From Typhlomys cinereus (taxonomy: Eukaryota > Chordata > Mammalia > Rodentia > Platacanthomyidae): 64,000 nucleotides of DNA. The stretch is from contig JALPQD010000388.1 in NCBI GenBank assembly GCA_023101885.1, positions 637,001 to 701,000 on the forward strand. The letters are read 5' to 3'. The notes beneath the pieces are model-generated. The model did not search any database. It saw nothing but the letters and a program-made list of their open reading frames with translations, and had not been told where the DNA came from. Position numbers and translations under genes: made by a program. This document shows, piece by piece, positions 59,647 to 63,404 of this stretch (position 1 is its first letter; every line of letters begins with the position of its first letter).

Positions 59647-61156
59647 GAAGTGTTAAAAAAAAAAGAAATTCTAAGAGAAAAGGGAAGGTGATATATCCCA
59701 GTATCCAGTCATATCCTGAAATTTCCTGGACACATTTTTTTTTCCTTTGGAATTTTTTTTTTAAACAAGGTTCCCAAATAAGAAAGTTTGTTTTCTTAGA
59801 GCAAACAAGCATAAGGTGGAGACAAGAAACGGGCTTCTCTCCTTCCTTATCCCCTGTGTAAGTCTTTTTCTGGTTCTTGTGATCGGTATCTGCTACTTCT
59901 TCCAGTAGCTGAACTACAATCTAAGGGGTTGAAAATGAGTCAGAAGCAGGACTATTGTAAGGTTTCTTGGTCAAATGGGATTTTTGTGACCACATGAGTC
60001 TGAAAATATTTTGGTGGGCTCACCGTAGCTGGAGTTTCAGTGATCCTACCTGATAAGAATGACAAAAGAGGTTATCTTTGACCGCTCCTTTTTAACCTAG
60101 CTCCCTGGATATTCCCTAGGTGACCCTGTGTCATTCAACAACGTTTGAAAACTATTGCCTTGAATTGAATGCTGGGAGTTTCAGTTCTGGAGTCTTTCTG
60201 TTCATGCTGTGTTGGACCAGTCCCAAACCCAGCTGATATGTGCAGAATTCTAAGTGCCAGCTGCCTGGTGACAAGCTCCTGAACTGAGCCATTTCTCCCT
60301 CCGTAACGGTTTGTTTCTGGATCTCACCTCCATTTAAAGATGGGCCAGTTCATACTAAGGCTTGCTGCTCACTGCCTATGATTAGACTGTGCTTGTGGAG
60401 GTGAGATTCATTGTCCTTCGCTGTGCCAAGACAACAGCATCAGCCACTCAGAATCCCTAGGGGAAAAAGTGAGTGTAGGAGGAAAGAAAAGCATTTGACT
60501 ATTGCCACAGCAGAGACAAGATTCAAAGCGCTTAGCACCAACCTACTGAGGACAAAGCTTTTCCTCAGGGTTCGGGGCATGTTCCACATGCTCCTGAAGG
60601 ACACCTCTCTTTTGGCTGTAACTCTGAAGCATATGGCATGTGCACAGAGAGACCTGGCTCAGCTGGACTCGGGTGATCCAGATGTCTTGCAAGAGCATCC
60701 CAAAGACATCACCAGTAATGAGGAAAGTGTTACAAGGGGCTGCGCCAAACTCTGCAGTGAACTTCCACCATTTCCACTTTTAATTACAGTTAGGGCTGTG
60801 TATTCTAGTGAATACATAATCCACTGGATTAGTGCTTAAAGTGTTTAAATGGAATCACTGGTCCTGAAAGCTATTATCATGAAATATTGATAGTCTACAA
60901 GGAAAACATTTCCTTTTTAAAGAAAACACTGCTTTAGGAAATCCTTTACTTTGACTGACAGTTGACTGTGGACTCAACGTGGAATTGTTCCTAGCTGTTT
61001 CTCTAGCTAATGAAAGATTTGTCTTGGGTCTTTCTCCAACAGTGACTATGGCTATGAGAGACACAGCAACGGGCAGTGCTTGCCGGCTTTTTGGTTCAAC
61101 CCATCCTCTCTATCAAAGGACTGCAGCTTGGGGCAGAGCTATCTCAACAGCACTGG
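4559..61156 (+). CDS. Sorcs3: SORCS3, internal part of the coding region (12 spliced exons)
   Basis: Twelve exons join into one frame of 447 complete codons, with one codon base before and two after. The product is part of a type I VPS10-domain receptor of the sortilin/SorCS family, which in neurons sorts membrane proteins between Golgi, endosome and cell surface; SORCS3 is known as a postsynaptic member linked to synaptic depression (family knowledge). What is seen: Asp-box motifs of a beta-propeller (TYNKGRDW, SSDAGNTW, SFDEGRSW), then eight cysteines of the 10CC module, and three N-glycosylation sequons (NCT, NDT, NST). All twelve acceptors are AG and all donors GT, and phases match at every join. 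Signal peptide, propeller start, PKD-like part, membrane segment and tail lie outside the window. SORCS1 is the alternative; the variable segment around NCTEANRN and the segment KRIYKKRKSERK match my memory of SORCS3. No stop codon or frameshift interrupts the frame, so the gene looks intact. Confidence 0.95.
4925..5188 (-). repeat. RSINE1/B4-like SINE
   Basis: Read on the minus strand, the right end gives an aged 'gagctcgggagataattcagt' head, and the left end is the TGTG-rich tail with 'catgtggaggtcaaaggacc', the mark of this composite rodent SINE class. Confidence 0.65.
5520..5725 (+). repeat. MIR-like SINE
   Basis: The order 'aaaaagccacttaaccc', 'aaatctcag', 'taataatag', 'gatactgtgcctaacacttta' and a 'tcctcacaattagtcctca' stretch follows the MIR core and tail, an old mammalian SINE; possibly two overlapping MIR pieces. 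Confidence 0.6.
9023..9335 (-). repeat. RSINE1/B4-like SINE next to CT-rich run
   Basis: The minus-strand head is at the right ('catatgggtgctgggcattc' then a decayed 'ccattgagttgtc'), with the TGTG-type tail at the left. A CT-rich run at about 8955-9022 borders it. Confidence 0.55.
10275..10345. repeat. (AT)n microsatellite
   Basis: About 45 bp of pure AT alternation followed by ATAC and ATGT steps; likely length-variable and prone to cruciform structure. Confidence 0.95.
10483..10790 (+). repeat. Tailed tRNA-like SINE, older copy of the 250-bp family
   Basis: The head 'gagagatgcctcaggggtta' and 'gaaggacctgagttcagatc' match the heads of the copies at 25628 and 59339. The body 'gggaaaccccaggacaaagc' corresponds to the body of the 30790 copy. 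The tail is ACAC-rich, ending near a TGTG run. Confidence 0.7.
11640..11955 (-). mobile_element. MaLR-type LTR piece (MT/ORR-like)
   Basis: The stretch with 'ggtatttatttggct', 'cctgtgatgtcac', 'ttaaaggttccacagtctt' and 'attcagaccatggca' is the reverse complement of the MaLR-type LTR seen on the plus strand at 31815-32215. No coding region accompanies it. Family assignment is from memory. Confidence 0.5.
12598..12762 (+). repeat. Imperfect CAG/GCA trinucleotide repeat with a 48-bp duplication
   Basis: About 165 bp dominated by GCA/CAG triplets, interrupted by TAA and GAA steps. The block 'attagcagcagtaaaagg' occurs at 12672 and again 48 bp later at 12720. The open frame through it is the triplet repeat itself, not a gene. 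Confidence 0.9.
13005..13125 (+). repeat. MIR-like piece
   Basis: The order 'atgacaaggaagaaaaagg', 'cacagcttaagtg', 'gattgaaatccaggtccgg' fits the 3' half of an old MIR. Confidence 0.45.
14332..14603 (+). repeat. (TTCC)n long pyrimidine tract
   Basis: About 270 bp of CTTC units with five or so CCCTT interruptions, then CTTT/CTCT steps to 14635. Three frames stay open through it only because the unit contains no stop. It is complementary to the GGAA tract at 21784-22120. Confidence 0.97.
14639..14682. repeat. (AT)n microsatellite
   Basis: 44 bp of pure AT alternation directly after the pyrimidine tract, making a compound repeat. Confidence 0.95.
15074..15119 (+). repeat. (GA)n microsatellite
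   Basis: A pure GA run, preceded by a degenerate AGAAAGAG stretch from about 15045. Confidence 0.95.
15826..16010 (+). repeat. B2-superfamily-like SINE, old copy
   Basis: Head 'gatatggcttagtggataaa' with 'acctgtgttcagtctcc', then a CT-rich segment and an AAATAAATAATAAA tail. Confidence 0.6.
16012..16330. repeat. L1M-like fragment
   Basis: The start 'ttttagttggcataaaataa' and 'acagttcaaggtgattttt' resemble a common segment of old mammalian L1 3' regions. AT-rich, no open frame. Confidence 0.4.
19260..19550 (-). repeat. RSINE1/B4-like SINE remnant
   Basis: The minus-strand head lies at the right ('ggttccagggatccaaactg' then 'gacctgttgagcc'), with TGTG-rich tail at the left; strongly diverged. 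Confidence 0.5.
19580..19735 (+). repeat. MIR-like piece
   Basis: The order 'ttatccccgtttag', 'gtatgtgaccacag', 'atccaagcccaagcctcaga' fits the 3' part of MIR. Confidence 0.4.
21417..21462 (+). repeat. (AAT)n/(AAC)n compound microsatellite
   Basis: Seven AAT units, then five AAC units, then AAT again, about 110 bp before the acceptor of the exon at 21574. Confidence 0.95.
21574..21692 (+). CDS. Sorcs3: SORCS3 exon b: YLTCRMQNCTEANRN segment
   Basis: A 119-nt exon between acceptor tttttattag and donor gtatga. It begins with the last two bases of a His codon and ends in phase 0. It encodes a conserved cysteine pair (YLTCRMQNC), an N-glycosylation sequon NCT, and PGYIDPDSLIVQDDYVFVQ. The NCTEANRN stretch is one of the regions that separates SORCS3 from SORCS1. 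A long GA-rich tract starts only about 90 bp after the donor. Confidence 0.95.
21784..22120 (+). repeat. (GGAA)n long purine tract
   Basis: About 330 bp of almost pure purine: irregular GGGAGG-type left part, a 31-bp unit 'aagcaagagaggtaggg' repeated twice near 21917 and 21947, then pure GGAA units, then GGAACGAA variants. It starts about 90 bp after the donor of the exon at 21574. Confidence 0.97.
23128..23209 (+). repeat. (CA)n microsatellite, interrupted
   Basis: Two CA runs separated by a short 'ccgcactaca' break. Confidence 0.95.
24315..24404 (+). CDS. Sorcs3: SORCS3 exon c: LTSGGRPHYYVSYRRNAFA segment
   Basis: A 90-nt exon in phase 0 at both ends (30 codons), after ggcccag and before gtatag. 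It encodes LTSGGRPHYYVSYRRNAFA followed by QMKLPKYALPK, a propeller strand and the conserved KLPKY loop. Because it is symmetric, skipping it would keep the frame. Confidence 0.95.
25628..25915 (+). mobile_element. Young 250-bp tRNA-headed SINE with CA tail
   Basis: The head carries RNA polymerase III signals: box A-like 'tgggtcagggg' (the sibling copies have 'tggctcagggg') and box B-like 'gagttcggatcc'. A CpG-containing body ('tggtagggcggagcctgtga', 'aggaggtggaggc') is followed by a CA run (25841-25892) and an A-rich end. It is very similar to the copies at 34775-35080 (minus) and 59339-59650. Confidence 0.9.
27722..27875 (+). repeat. B1-like SINE, old
   Basis: The order 'caagcctttaatctaggg', 'gtgttcgaggttagccc', 'ctacagagccg' is a decayed B1 (7SL-derived rodent SINE). 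Confidence 0.6.
28860..29082 (-). repeat. B4-like SINE (B1 part plus ID-like part)
   Basis: On the plus strand the order 'gagagggtcttacttggcct', 'cttaaactcctcatc', 'cacctcctgaggtttgcatg', 'caccacacctagttta', 'gctgggaactgaatcc' and 'ttgagttatatctctagctcc' is the reverse complement of a B1 unit fused to an ID-like tRNA unit, the B4 layout. Confidence 0.75.
30318..30497 (+). CDS. Sorcs3: SORCS3 exon d: DMHVISTDENQVFAAVQEW segment
   Basis: A 180-nt exon in phase 0 at both ends (60 codons), the longest in the window, after ttccttcag and before gtatgt. It encodes DMHVISTDENQVFAAVQEW, a sequon NDT, and ISDTRGVYFTLALENV, a degenerate Asp-box blade, ending MIDLYE. The frame runs into the intron for 11 more codons before a stop, so retention would truncate the receptor. 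The exon is symmetric and is bracketed by oppositely oriented young SINEs at 25.6 and 34.9 kb. Confidence 0.97.
30790..31100 (+). repeat. SINE of the 250-bp tRNA-headed family, intermediate age
   Basis: Head 'ggggagagatggctgagaag' and 'gaaggtcctgaattcagatc', body with 'cctacacttctgggccctgg' and 'aaggaggaggtgg', then a CA run (31032-31069) and AATAAATAAATA end. It begins about 290 bp after the donor of the 180-nt exon. Confidence 0.85.
31610..31800 (-). mobile_element. MaLR-type LTR end, minus strand
   Basis: The order 'ttgttgtaacaaaatatct', 'caagtaacttagggagga' and 'gaaaaggtttaattgg' is the mirror of the 3' end of the neighbouring plus-strand element, so two pieces meet head to head. Confidence 0.4.
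31815..32215 (+). mobile_element. MaLR-type LTR (MT/ORR-like)
   Basis: The order 'gtgtttgaatccttaggtgg', 'tttgggaggtggagccttgc', 'gtgtcttgag', 'gaactgtaagccagataaat' and 'cacagcagcacaaagagtac' follows a known rodent non-autonomous LTR family. 'gccagataaa' sits where the poly(A) signal region of the LTR would be. No internal region is present. Confidence 0.6.
32545..32770 (+). repeat. MIR-like SINE
   Basis: The order 'tggatccagactttctgagt', 'tgaactctgggttggcac', 'gtgtataacatatagagata' fits MIR. Confidence 0.5.
34420..34605 (+). repeat. MIR-like SINE
   Basis: The order 'gcaaagtactatgtaaagaa', 'cttctcatttaact', 'gggactatcatcgcc', 'aagcagaaagacgttaag' and 'agtaagtaaattctcag' fits the MIR tail. 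Confidence 0.5.
34775..35080 (-). mobile_element. Young 250-bp tRNA-headed SINE, minus strand
   Basis: The reverse complement gives head 'ggggctggagaggtggctc', box B-like 'gagttcggatccc', the CpG-rich body, and a CA tail (the TG run 34828-34872) ending in a TTATTA/poly-T stretch on the plus strand. It is nearly the mirror image of the copy at 25628-25915. Confidence 0.9.
35186..35280 (+). repeat. (TG)n then (AG)n compound microsatellite
   Basis: TG runs with TCTG breaks to about 35240, then some 20 AG units to 35280. Confidence 0.95.
35285..35538 (-). repeat. SINE of the same family, older, minus strand
   Basis: The right end 'gaggcttcatccttgggccatc' is the reverse complement of a decayed head; 'gatctgggaaatgaactcag' corresponds to the box B region and 'ctgtggaggcccaacagtaa' to the body end. 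The TG/AG run to its left is its tail. Confidence 0.7.
36745..36905 (+). repeat. MIR-like piece
   Basis: The order 'gaacaagtgatttgccac', 'tttattcatctgccaagtgg', 'tgacagtattaatctgcc' fits MIR. A 15-mer 'gggttaagtacatgg' occurs twice, at about 36738 and 36767. Confidence 0.4.
37070..37640 (-). repeat. L1-like 3' end, minus strand (second copy)
   Basis: It is collinear with 822-1400 over its whole length: 'ttttacaaacattgagt', 'tctactcttgtgggggg', 'cttccactgtatgctcttat', 'gttggcctgattctgggtg' occur in the same order. The T-rich left end is the tail. Confidence 0.65.
38428..38457 (+). repeat. (TG)n microsatellite
   Basis: A short pure GT run; a CA run follows 185 bp later. Confidence 0.95.
38642..38671 (+). 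repeat. (CA)n microsatellite
   Basis: A pure CA run, complementary to the GT run at 38428-38457. Confidence 0.95.
40785..40910 (+). repeat. MIR-like piece
   Basis: 'gattgtgtgaccttgggtaa' followed by 'gtctcattacctgggtgtg' matches the MIR core. Confidence 0.6.
41304..41450 (+). CDS. Sorcs3: SORCS3 exon e: VAGIKGMFLANKKIDNQVKT segment
   Basis: A 147-nt phase-0 exon (49 codons) between tttttcccag and gtgagt. It encodes VAGIKGMFLANKKIDNQVKT, then FITYNKGRDWRLLQAPDADL, whose TYNKGRDW is an Asp-box variant, and ends in VHCLL, giving one cysteine of a pair completed in the next exon (PYC). Lengths of 90, 180 and 147 nt mean that exons c, d and e are all frame-neutral cassettes. Confidence 0.97.
42431..42475 (+). 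repeat. 15-bp unit repeated three times, perfect
   Basis: The unit 'cacatctcaccttat' occurs three times without a mismatch. Confidence 0.98.
42700..42746 (+). repeat. (CTAT)n microsatellite
   Basis: About eleven CTAT units. Confidence 0.97.
42816..42900 (+). repeat. (CTAT)n microsatellite, second array
   Basis: A second CTAT array with CTGT and GTTT interruptions at its left end. Confidence 0.97.
43350..43605 (+). repeat. G-rich retroelement-like 3' end with A-rich tail
   Basis: Runs of GGGAGGG between 43428 and 43540 are followed by 'gagtaaatgaagtaaataaa' and an A-rich end. This is the look of a rodent LINE 3' UTR, but I cannot assign a family; the body may extend left to about 42950. Confidence 0.4.
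44440..44560 (-). repeat. B4/RSINE1-like fragment
   Basis: 'gttagagacaggatctctta', 'gactaggctggctagtcac' and 'gagttgtctctccagctgct' are inner and head parts of this SINE class in reverse orientation. Confidence 0.55.
44805..44990 (+). repeat. B2-superfamily-like SINE with CT-rich body
   Basis: A decayed head ('gctgagccagtgaagtgcct', 'gacctgcgttcactctcc'), 'cccacatggtggcaggag', then a 70-bp CT-rich run. Confidence 0.55.
46239..46275 (+). repeat. A-rich (CAAAAA)n run
   Basis: A run of A blocks separated by single C bases. Confidence 0.95.
47205..47362 (-). repeat. B2/B3-like SINE, minus strand
   Basis: 'gttgattctctcctttacc', 'catgtgggtctctggagaac', 'aactcatatcatcagact' and 'ctcactgagccatcttgtc' are the reverse complement of a B2/B3 head and body. 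Confidence 0.7.
47480..47700 (+). repeat. L1 3' end, plus strand
   Basis: 'cattatgctaagtaaaagaa', 'gccagtcacagaaagcagat' and 'ttctcactcacatgtgaaat' are the conserved end of L1 ORF2 and start of the 3' UTR. Confidence 0.7.
47813..47879 (+). repeat. 67-bp dispersed direct repeat, copy 1
   Basis: It matches 49121-49187 at 65 of 67 positions. Nothing on either side matches. Confidence 0.95.
49121..49187 (+). repeat. 67-bp dispersed direct repeat, copy 2
   Basis: Second copy of the segment at 47813-47879, in the same orientation, 1308 bp further on. Confidence 0.95.
50915..51062 (-). repeat. B1-like SINE, minus strand
   Basis: 'gagccagagtctctctgtgc', 'ctctggccttgaacttgcat', 'agcctctcaagttctgggat' and 'tacaggaccatcatgcttgg' are the reverse complement of B1. 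It ends 65 bp before the acceptor of the exon at 51127. Confidence 0.75.
51127..51229 (+). CDS. Sorcs3: SORCS3 exon f: PYCSLHLHLKVSENP segment
   Basis: A 103-nt exon between tctctccctag and gtaaga, 34 codons plus the first base of a Gly codon. It encodes PYCSLHLHLKVSENP and then a stretch ending IIVAS. The cysteine pairs in sequence with the one at the end of the previous exon. It is only 286 bp from the next exon. Confidence 0.96.
51353..51425 (+). repeat. Tandem duplication inside a 286-bp intron
   Basis: A segment of about 32 bp ending 'gatagaaagttgtgca' occurs twice, starting at 51353 and 51394, with two or three differences. The intron (51230-51515) is otherwise plain. Confidence 0.9.
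51516..51592 (+). CDS. Sorcs3: SORCS3 exon g: Asp-box SSDAGNTWRQ
   Basis: A 77-nt exon between ccctttctag and gtaaga. The first two bases finish a Gly codon; the exon ends in phase 0. It encodes NIGSELSDSDISMF followed by the classical Asp-box SSDAGNTWRQ, a blade-to-blade hairpin of the VPS10 propeller. Confidence 0.96.
51593..53407 (+). other. SORCS3 intron, 1.8 kb, mostly unique sequence
   Basis: I recognise no SINE or LTR here. A stretch at 52000-52330 is rich in short AT-core sites, and a possible cryptic exon lies at 52434-52502. The right end is TG-rich (53351-53395) up to the acceptor. Confidence 0.7.
53408..53499 (+). CDS. Sorcs3: SORCS3 exon h: LYLDQGGVLVAMKH segment
   Basis: A 92-nt exon (30 codons plus two bases of a Trp codon) between tctcatccag and gtaagg. 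It encodes IFEEEHSILYLDQGG, then VLVAMKHTSLPIRHLW. The acceptor is preceded by an unusually TG-rich stretch from about 53351. Confidence 0.96.
53500..54326 (+). other. SORCS3 intron, 0.8 kb
   Basis: I see no repeat or gene; there is an A8/T9 junction near 54262-54282. Confidence 0.7.
54327..54434 (+). CDS. Sorcs3: SORCS3 exon i: Asp-box SFDEGRSW
   Basis: A 108-nt exon between ttcattag and gtaagt. Its first base completes the Trp codon and the last two bases, ac, begin a Thr codon. It encodes LSFDEGRSWSKY, a classical Asp-box, then FTSIPLFVDGVLGEPGEET and LIM. The exon closes the last propeller blades. Confidence 0.96.
54435..55809 (+). other. SORCS3 intron, 1.4 kb
   Basis: I see no repeat, gene or site that I can name. 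Confidence 0.7.
55810..55927 (+). CDS. Sorcs3: SORCS3 exon j: end of propeller, first 10CC cysteine
   Basis: A 118-nt exon after accctgtag. The first base completes Thr and the exon ends in phase 0 after QLHSQ. It encodes VFGHFSHRSEWQLVKVDY, the last propeller strand, and DRRCAEEDYRPW, whose Cys is the first of the 10CC module. Donor GTAGGG at 55928 is immediately followed by a second donor GTAAGA at 55934; the first gives the family-standard join HSQ-GEAC. Confidence 0.96.
55928..57776 (+). other. SORCS3 intron, 1.8 kb
   Basis: It starts with a tandem donor, carries an RSINE1-like SINE at 57262-57633, and ends with a (TG)7 run 10 bp before the acceptor. The rest is plain. Confidence 0.8.
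57262..57633 (+). repeat. RSINE1-like SINE with CA tail
   Basis: Head 'gggagatggctcactaggta', 'ctaagcaagcacaaggacct', middle 'gcagagacaggaggatcgct' and 'aagagaccctatttcatgg', then a 'ctggcc' segment and a CA run (57591-57632), the full RSINE1 order. Confidence 0.8.
57777..57907 (+). CDS. Sorcs3: SORCS3 exon k: 10CC module, cysteines 2-6
   Basis: A 131-nt exon (43 codons plus two bases of Cys) after gtctcctgcag and before gtgagc. It encodes GEACIMGAKRIYKKRKSERK, then KCMQGKYAG, and ESEPCVCTEADFD. Four cysteines are whole and a fifth is split over the exon end, so cysteines 2-6 of the 10CC module come from here. The cluster KKRKSERK is strongly basic; it sits in the luminal module, and cleavage there by a basic-site protease would only be speculation. 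A (TG)7 run sits 10 bp before the acceptor. Confidence 0.96.
57908..61042 (+). other. SORCS3 intron, 3.1 kb
   Basis: It holds a TG/AT run near 58550-58605 and a young SINE at 59339-59650. The 142-codon open frame at 60411-60839 has no recognisable product. Confidence 0.8.
59339..59650 (+). mobile_element. Young 250-bp tRNA-headed SINE with CA and AAT tail
   Basis: The best-preserved copy in the window: box A-like 'tggctcagggg', box B-like 'gagttcggatccc', CpG-rich body ('gtatagacgccaggcgcaag', 'tggtagggcggagcctgtga'), CA run to 59592, then AAT units to 59645 and an A-run. Its CpGs are still present, which argues for recent insertion. Confidence 0.92.
61043..61156 (+). CDS. Sorcs3: SORCS3 exon l: 10CC module, cysteines 6-8
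   Basis: A 114-nt exon after tttctccaacag and before gtgagt. Its first base completes the split Cys and the last two bases begin a Gly codon. It encodes DYGYERHSNGQCLPAFWFNP, then KDCSLGQSYLNST with a sequon NST. Cysteines 6-8 of the 10CC module are covered; the last two, and the following PKD-like domain, would lie in exons beyond 64000, as no matching exon was found from 61157 to the end. Confidence 0.96.
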
Positions 61157-62139
61157 GTGAGTGTCTGTGAGTGGTGTTGAGGGGCTGCCTTCCGCTGCTG
61201 CCAAAGGTCTAATGGTACATTGACAAAACCACTGATCAAAGACCAGGCTTGTTTGCTTATAACACAATGCATTTCTGTCTAATTATTTCAATAGCTCAAC
61301 ATAGCTTTTGCATGAAGAGCAGAAATTGTTCCTGAGAGGAAAGCCAAGAGGGTGAATAAAGAAACAGGAAAGGTTCTTGAATGGAGAGAACTATGATATT
61401 AAATTATAAATTTCTTCATTCTTTGATAATTCTAACTTATTTAGTCACACAAGGAAGACATTTTATCTTCATGCACGCCAGAGAAACAGAGAAAATAGGG
61501 TGTATAGTTATATAGAAAGATTTTTATGAGAAGATTGCTCATATGATAATGGAGGCAGGCATATCCCAGGCTCTGCAGGCTGGAGTCATAGAATAGCGAT
61601 GGGTAAACTCCACTCTAAAGAAAGTGAGAAAGCACTGGATCACACCCACTCAGATGGGCAGGTTGGATCCACCTGTCTTGCCCCCACATCCCCAGCATGA
61701 ATTGCAGATATGTTTGGAATTAAGTGTCTGACTCAGCTCATCAAAGCCCTGGCCTCGTGGTAATATTGCCCTTGTTAACTTGACTCTTCGTTTATTTTTC
61801 AATGGACATTTGACCTGAGTTCTGGGAGATGCAAACTCAGGTCGTTATGTTTGTATATAGTAAGTGCTTTATTGAATGAGTCATTTTAGCATTTTTATTA
61901 AAATATTTAATTTGAAAGGAAATACACAGGTATGTTAATTTGTTTTACTGTCAGATCATCACCTCAGATCTGGCCAATTTCATGACTGTGCTGGTGTAGC
62001 ACACACACACATCTATGCACTATTCTTTACACATTTGGGCAAATAATTGTGCCAAGAAAAAAATATATAATTAATCTAGAAATGTCTCACATGGTATTCT
62101 ATTAAACATATTGCTTTTATTCATTCAAATGTGTCAAAA

Positions 62140-62320
62140 TCATTTTTCCATATAGAGATATATTGAATTGCTTTCCATCTCATTTCTTTTTATTTCATGA
62201 AATTAAATAGTATAGGATTATTAAATCGCTCTTTCATGGGCATTTGGATTATTACGCTTTTATCTCTACCACTATAAACGAAACTGCAGTAAGCATTCTT
62301 ATAACATATTACTTGTTATT
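62140..62320 (+). repeat. L1M-like fragment
   Basis: 'gggcatttggattattacgc' followed by 'ctataaacgaaactgcagta' resembles the often-kept 'atttgggttgtttcc...aataatgctgca' segment of old L1 elements. Confidence 0.45.
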
Positions 62321-63006
62321 AAAAACACAGAGAGCTAATTAGGGTTTTTTCTGGTAATTAGAGATATTTCTTCCAGTGTATAGAGCAAATTATACTCAAC
62401 TGTTTTTTTCTTAGACCAGAACTTTGTCATTGTCTCTTCCACAAAGATTAAAATAGTAGCTCCCATCTCCCTTGCATCTAGGACAAGAGTCCTAGAAACT
62501 AGAGATCCATTTGAGTTGACTGACAACTTCTTCAAAATTCTAATGCCAGTGGATTCTTTAAGAAAAGCTGCAGAAGGGAAGGTAGGATGTTCTCAGTTCA
62601 CAAGTTGACAAAGGTCAATTCAGGCTAAAGGATCAGGCTAACCCTAGCAACAGGGCTACCAGGATGATTTTTATTTTGTAGGACAGGCCTTTACCCTGTT
62701 GGAAAAGACCTCTGGGATTAACAAACCAGGTTGTGTGCAGTCTCTCCGATGCTTAATAGAATCTGAATAGCGTCAAGACTGCTATGCACAGTGGACTCAC
62801 AAGGACAGGATAGATCATCATTGAGTGCCAGCCTGCTTGTTTCTTCTTAGGTGTCTCACCCTATGCTTTGGACCATAGCATGGAGGGCAGACACACAATC
62901 AGAATGTGAGATGAATGAGTTCTCAACAAGATTAAGGCTGAAAAAGGCTAATGATCAAATCTCCAAGCATCATGTCTGTAAAGCTATTTGGAAGCATGCA
63001 GGAACA

Positions 63007-63085
63007 CATTTATTTATTTATTTATTTGTTTATTTATTTGTTGTTTGTTTATCTATCTGTTTGTTTGTTATTATTTGTCACTTAT
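63007..63085 (+). repeat. (TTTA)n/(TTTG)n run
   Basis: TTTA units, then mixed TTTG and ATCT units. Confidence 0.9.
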
Positions 63086-63404
63086 TTATTTTTAAGTGAC
63101 TTACTATAAATAAGTTATGGTTGCTTTCACAATATGCTAAATATTCTTGTGTAGCATTCTCAAATTTACCCACATCAACATGGTAGAAAAATGCCCTCAA
63201 AGGGAATCCTCTGCTTAGTAGAAATGTAACCTTGTGAAGATATCAGCACTTCCATCAGCTCGATTGTGTAGAAGTGTATTGCTTCATAACTTTTGTTGAG
63301 ATTAGTGGCTGGATTTTGAAGGGCTATTTGGAATAAGAAATGAATATGTGAAGGCTATGATGTCAGGTATCCTTTTTGATAAATATGCTAACTTGATTTG
63401 CTAT

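Noticed and set aside
60411..60839. 142-codon open frame in the intron before the last exon
   Set aside because: No similarity recognised, no splice context, and codon use is unremarkable.
4559..61156. Assignment to SORCS1 or to sortilin/SORL1
   Set aside because: Sortilin and SORL1 differ too much. SORCS1 shares many motifs but differs, as I recall it, at the NCTEANRN region, the GEACIMGAKRIY region and the SSDAGNTW blade.
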